Shown: piece by piece, positions 50,701-62,700 of the stretch
Numbering within the stretch: the stretch's first letter is position 1
How the letters are laid out: every line of letters starts with the position of its first letter
NCBI GenBank assembly: GCA_035578905.1
Contig: JAQJVL010000303.1
Location: forward strand, 1 to 64,000
Source of the DNA: Stictocephala bisonia
Taxonomy: Eukaryota; Arthropoda; Insecta; Hemiptera; Membracidae
Reading direction: 5' to 3'
Length of the DNA: 64,000 nt
Made by a program: the position numbers and the translations under genes
Notes under the pieces: generated by a model
Seen by the model: only the letters and a program-made list of their open reading frames with translations
Database searches by the model: none
Told to the model about the DNA's origin: nothing

Positions 50701-53700
50701 GACAAAAGACCGCCAGGAAGACTCAAGTTGAGAACCAAGGTGAGACCAATATAGAACAGATATCAGAAGACTGGGAAGAAAAGAAGGTGAGGCAGTGGGC
50801 TGGAAAATCTGGATGGAGTGTGTTGGTGAGACAAAGTACCACCTTGGGTACCAAGAGCAGCAAGTAAGTAAGTATTCAGTTCCGTTTAACCCTCCGATTG
50901 TTTAATGTCGAACGATCGACCTTTACAACGTATCTGCCATGGTTTAGAGTCGAAAAATCGACCTTCACTATTTCGTTTCTTACGGGTGTTCATCCTTCAC
51001 TAAACATCCTATATCATATGTCATTTGAAACAGCTGGTTCTACTGTTTAGTCTGGTGAAAGTCTTATTTGGATGGCATTGGCCTAGACTAAAAAAAATAC
51101 AATTCCATAATTGACAGTTCCAACTGTCAGCGCGCCATTGTTGTTTACTACTGTGTCGCATCTTCGTTGTTTTGGTCGTAATAATGTTTCGTTTTTAGTG
51201 GTTTTTACGTGAAAATGTCTGAATTACATACGAGTGAGATTGATAGGGAGTTGTTCAATGATTCTGGAGACTCCAAATTACAACACTTCTGGAGACCATC
51301 TAGGGGTAACAGGAAAAGAAGAGCTCCCATCAGCGAGAGTGAGTCACATTGAGCGGTTTTCACCATTGCGCCTGTATATAGTTTTTTGTACATAACTTAT
51401 TTATTTTAGTAATGAAGTCCTTACAAGTTTATATTTTCTTATTTAGTTATAGATTCTGCACAAAAAGGCTATCTTAGAATTTTTGTATTGTACATAGTGA
51501 AAATTTTGTGTGTGTGTAAAGTGTGAAAAACATTGTAGATATTCTTATTCTTCCTCTTCTCTCCGTTAAAGAAAATCCCAAACTACTTGTTAAGTCATTT
51601 TGAAATACATATAATAATACTCCATAGTTTTATGAACAAAATGATGTATAATAAACCCTATTTAAATAAAAAATAAATTTTTTACAGATTTTTAAAAATA
51701 AGGCTGCAAATTGGCAAAAATGGGCTGAACCACCAGAGGTAAAATAGTGAACCATCGGAGGGTTAATGAAATGATAAAAATAATGATAAAATTGTTTCAG
51801 GGAATGGCCCTTGGAATTTGTCCCAAAGATAAATTGTTCAGAGGCTATATTGATCTTGAAATTCAACTGAGGGAGTTTGACCGCTGTCGAATTCTTTATG
51901 AGAAGTTTTTAGAATTTGGTCCAGAAAACTGCATTACGTGGATGAGGGTAAGGAGGATTCAACACAGTACCTATGAGAATAAATTAGTCATGGTAGTATA
52001 TAAATTAGTCAATTCCAGTCTAGGTTAGTACTGTCAAATTTACAGATCCTTATTCAGGGTTATTTCACTAGATTCAGAGAGCTCAAAATTATAACAGTGA
52101 TTGGACTCTACATCCGTAGAAATTCTGTATGCACACAGGGAAAATCTACCAAGGGGCTGTGACATTCATATGCACAACACAAGGAAAGTCAGGAACTACG
52201 CACTAACCTCACATTGATTGGCAGCTTTTGAAGTAACCATCATATAATGGGGCCAGACTCACCATTATCTTACCAGAAGAAATAAGGAACCTCACTACAG
52301 CACAACACCTCAAAAACATCTGAACAAGTAGCTTGTTGACATACCGTTCTACTCCATTGCAGAAATCCAAAACTGGAGAAGATACTATCCATAGAACATA
52401 AAGTTATTATAAGATTGTTGTTATTATAAGAACGTTTTGTTGTTATAAGAATATATTACTGTTGACTCCATAACTGTTCTCTAAGAATACGTTATTAAAG
52501 ATATTTTTCTATTGTCTATTGAACTACGTTTACCATCGTCATACCTGATCATTTCATTCTTTTATGGATCCCTGTGGTCTGAGGATGGTAAACCTCTTAC
52601 CACCATAATATTTGTATTTTGTTGTACTTATACTGTATTGTAACAATTTTTTTGCATGATGTTCATTTGTTCTGTGTTTGAGAAGCTCATTATTGTATTT
52701 GAAAAATGTACTATCACACATATAGGTAGTTTATAAATACTCTTGCTTGTTTCTCTAGTATATCTGTCATCCTGAAATTGTATTAGGTAGGACTGAAGAT
52801 TAATTTATTGCTGGGTGGTATCGTCCCAATTGTCTCATGAGTTAGGACCGTAGTGAAAGGTTCCACAAAAATAACTCATGTAGTTATTAGGAAATTTCTA
52901 AGACATATTAATCTCAAGCTGTTCTTAAGAAATATGACAATCCATAGGGACTAAAATTTTAGTTGTTTAACTTATGTATTGAGTTTGGATGTTGAGGTCG
53001 AGATTTGTAGTTATGTTTTGACAAACAGTCGAAATTCTAGCTCCTAATTACATGGGTCCATTATGTATAAAACCAAAATGGATATGGTAAATGAACATTT
53101 AGCGATATTCCCAAACAGTTTGCAGAGTTGGAGACCCTGCTGGGAGACTCGGAGAGAGCAAGAGCTATCTACGAGCTGGCTGTCTCTCAGCCACGCTTAG
53201 ACATGCCAGAGCTCCTGTGGAAAGCATTTATAGATTTTGAGATTAGCCAGGGTGAAGTGGCTCGTGCTCGACAACTGTATGAGAGGCTTCTGGAACGAAC
53301 ACATCATGTCAAGGTTAGTCAATTAATGAAAATTGTTCTATATAAATATCTGCATTAGTTTTATTTATATAGGAAAATCAATGGCAGATATTTTCCTAAG
53401 TTGACTAGGCAATGTCCTAAAACCATTAAGCTACAGAAGTAATATGTGGTATGGTATTTACTTTACTGAATATTTTAAAAAAACTGCAAACTTATTAAGA
53501 TTTTGTACCATATTTACTGTTGCTTGAAGATAGCATGAAACATTTATCATATTGATGACAGTTTCATAGAATCATATTCTATTGTTTAAATTTAAAACAT
53601 GAACTAATTTGCACATCTGGATAGAATTTTGTAATTGCAAATCAAGTACATATCCTGAACTTTTAGACCTAAACAACTTAAATTGCTTGTATTATTGCTG

Positions 53701-56700
53701 ATGTTAATGTTAGTCGGAGACTTTCCTTGTCCAACGACCTGTTTAAATATTAAGTACTTCAGCAATGCAACTAAAAACAGTAGAACACGGTTATAATGCG
53801 TATTTGAGGAGATAAATACATACCTGTGTTATAAAACCGACGGCTGTGTTTACAAACTGCATAGTATCTCAAAAAGTTATTATAGAAAACAATGAACAGT
53901 GATGTTTACTTACACTGTTTTAAATGTCTATTTGAATATGGTGTTTAATAATCATTTTCATGAGAGAGATTAGAAAATTAAAGAAAATGTGTCAACAATA
54001 TGAAGAAAATTCAAGTTAACTACTGTTACTGTATGTAACAGTACAGTAGTTTAATTTTGTATTTTGCAATGGAACTAAAGCAACACATATCTGGTATTAC
54101 GTATTTAAAGCAGGGAACCACACTATTTCTTTCGCAAACAAAATTACCATACAGTGCTAAATTGTGTTTGACAGAATCTTTAGAGTAGGAAGTCACACTC
54201 TTCCTTTCCCACACAAAAATATTATACGGTGTAATATTAAATTTCATTTGACCAGAGCAGGGATCCATAAACTTGCTTTCCACCATATTTAACACATTTT
54301 ATTTTTGGCATCTAACACATTTATTTAATTACCCTCGGCAGCTGAGCAAAAACTAATTTATTTAAAAAAAGAACAAATTCATAAATAGAAAAGTCCGGCA
54401 GAAGGGCACAATATCAAAATTACTCTTAAACAATCCACAAGAAACACAAAATTAACAAAAGATAACAAACTAACACAAAAACAACAAACACTATAAATAC
54501 CAAAATTACAAAACATGTGCCTATCTGCAGAAAAACCAGAGACCCAATATTTTAAGAAAAAACTTGCAATGAAAAAATTAGACAAATTTTGACAACAACA
54601 ATTAACCGGCAATTTAGCCCACATCCTATGATTCCACCGAGGCCAAGGAGTAAGCCGGAGTCCCTGGGCAGCTCCGAATTAAAGCAAAGTAAAAATAATA
54701 AATAATTCCCTTTTGGTGAATATTTAAAAACTAAACAATTTTTAAAATATATATAACACGGTACTGTACTCTCAAAAATTCACTTCAAAATACTACAATT
54801 CACGAAACAAATAAAACTAACAAACTTAATCACTAGGCCTAAACATAAAAATAAATAATACCATAATTTAACAGTAGGGGCCTAACAAATATAAAATTTA
54901 AAAAATATAACAACAAAATAAACTAATTTACGATAAATAACAATAAATATTAACATACAAGTTTTTTCTTAGTTTTAAATAAATATATTTAAGTCCCATG
55001 GCTGTTTCATAATTTACACTGTTCAGTTTTATTTTATTATATTTTTTTATTTTGTTGTAGGTCGTGGCCCAGAGATTTTTTCTTTTTTTCAGTTCTTTTT
55101 GTTTTTAAAATAAATAAATGACCACCCCCAGCTCAGCTGCCGGGAATAAAACGGAACGCACTGACCTGAGGACAGAAGAATCCTACCCAAAGATATAGGT
55201 GGGGCAGCAGGGTCGCAACTGGGCTCTATACATGGTCCTCAGGCCAGGCTAGCAGTGTAGAGGGTAGAACTTCGCCCGAACGGCAGGCTGAGGGTAAAAC
55301 ATCCCACTCAAGGACCCTGGACTGCACAGCCAAACACAGCACATTAGAAAAAAATACAGCCAAAACAAAATAATACACATAACAAACTAATAAATACACA
55401 GGTGCATGATACTGCAAAACAAAACAGGAAAAGACAAATAAGAACATGATTGGAGCAAACAAGACAGTAAAAGATTAATTTTTGGTTACAAAGATTCTGT
55501 TAGAAAATTATATTTAAACCAACTTACATACTTAACAATTATAAAAGCATTACGTATATGGAAGTGAAAATGAAAAACTGAAAATCTAGGCTATTGGCAC
55601 AGAAAAGCAATATGTTACAAATGAAAATCAAACTAAACAGATAGACTAAATTATCGTCAATAAACAGAAATATGGTAAATTGGTAACTCCAACTGCAAAA
55701 GGCTCAATAAAAATTATATAGAACTAACATTGAACATAAAACAAAATATAATAAAGACATGAATGGTAAAATAGTAACCTTGAGCACATGGGCTCGAACC
55801 TAGTTTGACAAACATTTAGACCAAGAACACAAATCTAACAATACACTGAAAATAACAAATAAGCCCGATTATTATTATTTAAACAGAATATTTTCACCAA
55901 AAGGGTGATTAGATTTTTGAAATTACAAAAATGAAATAACAAATAAGCCCGATTATTATTATTTAAACAGAATATTTCCACCAAAAGGGTGATTATATTG
56001 AAATTACAAAAATGAACACTTACGTCTAAGAGTCTCTAGCCCGACATGTTGTAGAGTTCAGTGGCTGAGGTAAACAGGTCAACCCGACAGACCGAGAGCT
56101 GGAATCATGGAACGACAGAGTCCGAGCCAACTGCCACTAAAGTAAACAAATCATAGCGCACGAGCGAATTCAGGCAGCCTGGCAACCCATGACAACAAGA
56201 AACAAATGTACGGGTCAAACGACCCGGTACAAATTTGAATATCTATGATTACTTAATTACAATATGATACACTTAATTTTTTTACATGCTACTATTCTGT
56301 CTTAATATAGAACTCAAAACTATTCTCCATGAGTCACCAGGCCTAGCCTGTATACACAGTGTAGGCACATTTTCACAACACCTAACTGGGAACAAAAGCT
56401 ACGAAGACAAGTGCTTTACCATTCGGTCATCAGACTCCTTTCTAATGTATTTTGTTGTTTTATTTTCAAACAAAATGTCTAAATTATCGAATAATTTCGC
56501 CTAAGACTCTACATCATTATCAACTTTCAATGCTACTACCTTGAACCAGAACCACATCTAAAGTCTTAAAAAAAGTAAATCTGATCTTAGTACCTGTCAC
56601 TCCCAACATTTTTATTAATATCACTCTTGAAAATACAGTAGAGTCCCGTTGATCTGAACTTCGGTAATCCAAAAATTTACTTAATCTGAAACAGAAATTG

Positions 56701-59700
56701 GCAAAATATTTTGAAAATTAAAAATGCAGTAACTGTAAGAACCACTACTTTACAAATCTAAAAATAACAAGAATTTATTATTTCAAGCACTAAACTGTTA
56801 ATAAACTTTTCAAATATTACTTTGGTTTGAAAAAATCAGTAAGTTTTGTTGCTTTAGAGAAGTATCCCTCTCCCTTGAAGCTAAATTATGCCAGCGTCTC
56901 AAAAACGTGGTATCCACTGAGGTTGTGGCGGGGTGTTACTCTACGTAGCGCAGAAATTATACGGTACGGAAAAACCAATACTGATATGAGTAAACACACA
57001 AGTTCGAATTGTTGATGCGAGACTGACGGTGGGAATTGTGAACAGCGATGTCTGAGGTAGCGTGAGAACGTCAGAAATATGCACACGACTTCTGTCAGCT
57101 GATTACGTGGCCTACTGGAAAATACAACGGTATCAAGTAGCGCTGGGCCCAGGATCAATTTACACTAGTGTTCCTTATTTTGTACAATTATTTCTTATTT
57201 TGTATAGTATAATAATTTAACTATTTTCATTGTGTGAGATCAAATATGGATTGGAATAGAACACAACACTAAAACGCAACTAAACATTTTAAATAGTGTA
57301 AATAATTGACAATGACATATAATCAAAATGTAAAATACAAAATTTCACCTTTTGGAGGAACTAAGTAGGCCTAATAATTTAACAGCATGTTAAGAGTTAT
57401 TTTTCATTTGTAATAATAGTAGATATATCAAGCGAAACTTCACATTTTTTAAATTTTTTTTATTTATCAGTTAAATGTGATGAAATTTGGTACTAAGGTA
57501 AAGGACTACTTTTGAAACAGAAATAAGAGGCTTCCCACTTTTAAAATGTTTTTAGTTATTTTGCTATAATGTGTCAAAAATGAAAATGTTGCTGTTTTTT
57601 ATTTTTTTATACATATATATCTCAAATGTAAATTGTACGTATAAGAAAAGGATGATATTTCATTATTTTCTGATTAACCTTTCATAGACATTAAAAACAA
57701 TACCAAAAACTTAGTGTTATTCCTTTTTTTTAGATAGTATTTGTAAATGCTAATTTGATGCAGTCTTTTTCAGTAGGTTAGTGTCCCATATCACATATCT
57801 AAAAAAAGTAGTCACCCAAAAAAATCCAATTTTTGTTTGTGCAGTCCTAAAAGGGTTAATAAAGGTACTGCTGTAGTCCTTCAACCTTTCTTTAGTAGTC
57901 TCCAAAAGCTCAGTACTGATTTCATTAAACATAACGCAAGACCATCTTTCCTTAACTAACACAAGTTTTGTGTAGTAAAACTTATATTTGTTATTGTTGC
58001 TGGTATTCTATGTGTTCCTAAAATTAAATCATTATCTAGTTCTATCTAACCAACCTATCATTAACTCTAATAAAAGAGAAAAATATAAAAAAACACTGAA
58101 AACTGTGCACATTAGGACATATATTTATGAAAACCATTATTAGTAGAAAAGTTGTAATTGCTAAGGCTGCTATATATAAGAAAGTTATAATATAAAATAA
58201 CAATTGAGCACCCATAAACATTTTATTAAATTAACACCGACCGGTTTCGGCAACTATGCCATCTTCATATGTGTTTAATTTCTAAACTGTTATATTTTCA
58301 CATATTTTCTAAAAGCTACGAAAGAAATGATAATAAACAGAATAATGATGATGGTTAATCAAACTATATGAGCAGATTACCTGCGCGTAGGCTGTAGTTT
58401 TTATAATAAAGTACATAGATATTGGCCCACCCACCCACCCTTACACATACAGTGGTATTGAACCACCCATTCACTCCTACACAAACAGTGGTATTGCACT
58501 ACCCACCCTCCACTACACATACAGTGGAACTTTATTTATACTTAGGATTGGTGTTGACCCACCTGCCGTCCCATACACGTACAGTTGTGTTGACCCACCC
58601 GCCCGCCCATATACGTACAGTGGTGTTGACCCACCCGCCCACCCATACACGTACAGTGGTGTTGACCCACCCATCCTCCCATACACGTACAGTTGTGTTT
58701 ACCCACATGTCCACCCATACACGTACAGTGGTATTGACCCACCCGCTGGCCCATACACGTACATTGGTATTAACCCACCCACCCACGTGCAGTGGTATTG
58801 ACCCACTCGCCCACCCAAACACGTACAGTGGTATTGACCCACCTACCCACCCATACACATACAGTGGTATTGACACACCCACCCGCCCATACACATTCAG
58901 TGGTATTGAAGCCTCGCATGGAAACTCTGCTTTCAGTGGTGATGACCCACCTACCCACCCATACACTTACAGTGGTGCTGACCCATCCGCCCGCCCATAC
59001 ACGTACTGTGATGTTGACCCATCCGCCCACTTATACACGTACGTGTATGTACGTACCATACCAGGAGCTTTCCGCATTCCAATCAAGGCCGCAGCCTTCC
59101 CCCTCCCCAACCTCAATCCCCTAGCTTATATTTTGTAGAAATATGAAGTATCATGCGCGCGCGCACATACACACACACACACACAAACATATGCTGTACG
59201 TACAGAGGTATTGACCCACCTGCCCACCCATACAAGTACAGAGGTATTGACCCACCTGCCCACCCATACACGTACAGTGGTATTGACACACCCGCCCACG
59301 CAGAGATGTACAGACATATTTGCGTACCCTTACACGTACCGTCGTACTTACCCTCCCGTCCACCCATATATGTACTGTGGTATTGACCCTCCGCCCACCC
59401 ATACACGTACCGTGGTGCGTGTGTGGGTGGGCAATATCACTGTGTGTGGGTGGGTGGGTAGGCAATACCACTGTACGCGTGTTCAATACCACTGTACATG
59501 TGTGGGTGGGTGGGCAATACCACTGTACGTGTATGGGTGGGCGAGTGGGCAATACCACTGTACGTGTTTGGGTGGACAGGTGGGCAATACCACTGTAGGT
59601 GTACGGTACACACCGGCAATACGGGTGTGTGTGCCGGTAGGGTGGAATTGGCCCACCCGCCCAACTATACCCGTACAGTGGTGATGGAATATCAATATCA

Positions 59701-62700
59701 CTGTATGTGTATGTGTGGGCGGGTGGGTCAACCTATCTACTGAGTCTTAAGTCTCCTTATTTTATTTAGTTTGCTATAAATCCTTTACTAATAAAGGATT
59801 GTGGCGCATAAACGATGTTATCACCTTCTGATATAAAGTGAAAGATTCCGATGACGATCAACTGTTCTAAACTGTTAGAAAGTAAACACCTATGAAAATG
59901 GCACAATTGCAGAAACCGGTCGGTGTTAATTTAATAAAATGTTTAAGAGTGCTCAATTGTTATTTTATATTATAACTTTATTTATGAGAACTTTTTGGTT
60001 TGTTTTTACCACAGGAACAACCTCCTAAAGATTGTCCAAGTATTTCAATTACACCATGTACAGTAGAACCTCTTTAATCTGGCACGTTTAGGACTCGACG
60101 CTTTCCGGACTAAAGAAAATTCCGGACTAAGGAGGTTATTTATAAAAATACAGGAGGTGTATAAAAAATAACATAATTTACACAACAAAACTTTACTGTA
60201 TGTATAGTTTATTTAAACATGGGTTATTTAAACAATATAAATGAATATATAAGTACAGGAGAAATATTAAAATGCATTTTTTAAGTACAGTACACGATGA
60301 AATAAATTTGAATACAGTATAAATATAGTACAGTACTGTACTATAGTATTTGTGGTTTTTAGCAACAGCACTGGCAGATGGCTGGAAAAAAGATCTAATA
60401 TCTACTTGCTTCTTACAAGTTTTTTTTTTTTTTTTATTGGCTGTCGAGTTTCTCACTTTACAATGTTCATTGTGAAGGCAATTCTGTAATTTGTGTCTAT
60501 TGCCGTTGATGCCAGATTATGGACAATTCCGGACTGTAGAATGCCAAATTAAGGAGGTTTTACTGTATATTAAATTTCTGTGGGGTAAAAATTGAGGTGG
60601 ATTTTCTCCCTAAGTATCTAGTCTCTTAACACTGATTTCCATTATTTAGATAACAAATTTAGGATGTCACTAATGCACATGATTGTTCAATGTTAAATCA
60701 TCAATTGATTCCTATCAGATTGTTATTTATGTTATTATTTGTTATGATTTTCTGTCATTACAGATAACTGTACAATATATTATACAAATTTGATGGTTAC
60801 AATTTTTGTGTACCTTTACTTCAAAATTAATCACAAGGAAATATGTTTTCTAGGTGTGGATGAGCTACGCTCAATTTGAAATGTCAAATGGAGCAGCTGA
60901 GGACTCAGATGTAGACAAGATTGCCCTAGCGCGTAGAGTCTATGAGAGAGGTAACATTGCTCTTCGTAACTTGGGTGAAAAGGAGGAGCGAGTGTTGCTC
61001 TTGGAAGCCTGGAGAGATATGGAGGTGACTCATGGGGATGAGGCAACTGTACAGAAGGTTGAGAGCAAAATGCCCCGTAGAGTAAAGAAGAGACAGAAAG
61101 TCACTGCACAGGACGGGGTTAGTACCATTATCAGATTTCAAAGCACTTTCAGTTTCCAGAAAAGTATAGGTTTTTTCAATGTTATATTTAATATTATTAC
61201 TCTTTAAGTTATAAGAATTAACATTTACTGTAACCCAGTCCATCGCTCGCTCACAGGTTTGTATCAGTGTGTGCTGGCATGTGGTTTTCCGCTGTTAAAT
61301 TTTAATATAATCGTTAATGCGTGTGAACTTTGTATCTAATAAGTGTCATGTGTCTTTAACTTAATAGAGACAAAGACCTAACGATGAATCTTTTGATTTG
61401 AAACACATCATCATGTTCTTTCTTGTGGATAGATTGACTGATTGATAAACGTAAGTAATTATTTATTTACATCACCAAACGTTTTGCCCATGTTGTTATG
61501 TGGCATCAATGGTATTTCTGAGACTGATTTCGAAATCCAATATCTCAGCTATATAGTCAAGGCTCATCAAAATCAGTTCTGCAGGGAGGGACATCAACCA
61601 CTCAGCTTGACCTGAACCAACATCAAAGTGATTATTGCTGTCCATCTTGTTTTAATCTGTGCAAGAATGGTTCCATGCCTTTTTGAATTCTTAAACTTCC
61701 ATCTTTATTGAAATTGTTATCATTCTTCAATATTTCAATTGATATTTGTATAATTCGGGGGTAGTAATATGGGATATTAGCCAGAACCTTGGTTTTTTCG
61801 AATAAAATACCATGTTTTTTATTAATTTGTGCTAAGCTCTGCAACTGTTGATTTCTCGGTATCTTCATTTCTTGCAAGTAAATGATAAACGTTTTATGAC
61901 TCCAAACTATAAAAAAGTATAAAATAATAAAAATATAAATTTATCTAAATTTTATTTATTTATTTTAAGCAATTAAATAAGTTCAAATATTTGTTTCTTC
62001 GAAGATAATTTAATAACGCAAAGAACAAGACTAATTTTAAGAAAATGGTTTGATTTGTAATAAAGTTACAATAAATTTTAAGGTAAAACACTGCAAAACG
62101 AGCGATTTTAGGTGAATATTTTTGGGAACTTCACATGTTGAAACTCTTTGAACACTTTTGGGAAAATTTTGTATTTTTCGCTGAACAGTCAAAGGGTTAA
62201 TCAACTATTTTTCATAAAAAATTCAATCATGATTTTCTTGAATTTTCCAACCACAATTGATTTTTCTAAATGTTCTACAACATGTGCAATTTAATATCAA
62301 CTATTATTAATCCATAAATACGCAATAAGTTAGATTTTTACATATTTATTACTACTTTTTGCGTAAAAGTTTTAAAAATGGTTAAAAACTAGGATTTTTC
62401 ATCCACTAATTCAATATATCATTATTTTGTTATTGAAATTGTTATAAGCGACCTATGAAACTACTTAGTTATTTTGAATGTAAATTTCTATAACTATAAT
62501 TTTTATATATTCTTCATCCATTACCTTGATTTTCCAAATTTGCCAACATTCCATTAGCAGTTAGCAGCTTTTATAAGTACGTAAATATGATTTAAAAACA
62601 CTAAAATGGATGTACACATATTTTTTGTACCTTTTATTCGTCACAATCGTGATAGTGAAGGAAAAGCATAATTTCCCATCCGCTATTATGTTTTACAATA

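Larger units (their letters stand above)
46837..51800 (+). other. crn intron 9
   Basis: Contains a nested pair of long inverted repeats (47391-49972), a retroelement C-terminal fragment (50620-50850) and a TTAA MITE (50890-51762). Confidence 0.7.
53314..60853 (+). other. crn intron 11 (7.5 kb, the largest)
   Basis: Contains an 84-bp direct repeat (55850-56014), a foldback holding a minisatellite (58183-59978) and a pogo-like MITE (60061-60565). 54.3-56.2 kb has a GC-richer patch (55130-55330) of unknown origin. At 56638 a lone pogo-like end (CAGTAGAGTCCCGTTGATC) is present. Near 56340-56430 a weak tRNA-like A box (minus strand) hints at a SINE remnant. Confidence 0.6.

Noticed and set aside
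53119..53358. Extension of crn exon 11 past 53313
   Set aside because: The frame stays open for a few codons after the donor GTTAGT, but family alignment requires splicing to VWMSYAQFE at 60854.
56886..57158. 90-aa minus-strand frame
   Set aside because: It lies in a GC-richer patch near a lone pogo-like end, with no recognisable domain; probably MITE interior.
57676..57858. Possible short TTAA element (TTAACCTTTCATAG ... CTAAAAGGGTTAA)
   Set aside because: The ends match only over a few bases and no palindrome pair is present; it could be chance in AT-rich DNA.
58422..59138. 238-aa open frame rich in [12 protein letters not shown], and several long minus-strand frames opposite it
   Set aside because: It is the 36-bp minisatellite read in frame. 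The unit is a multiple of three, so several frames stay open on both strands. No start context, splice signals or family match.
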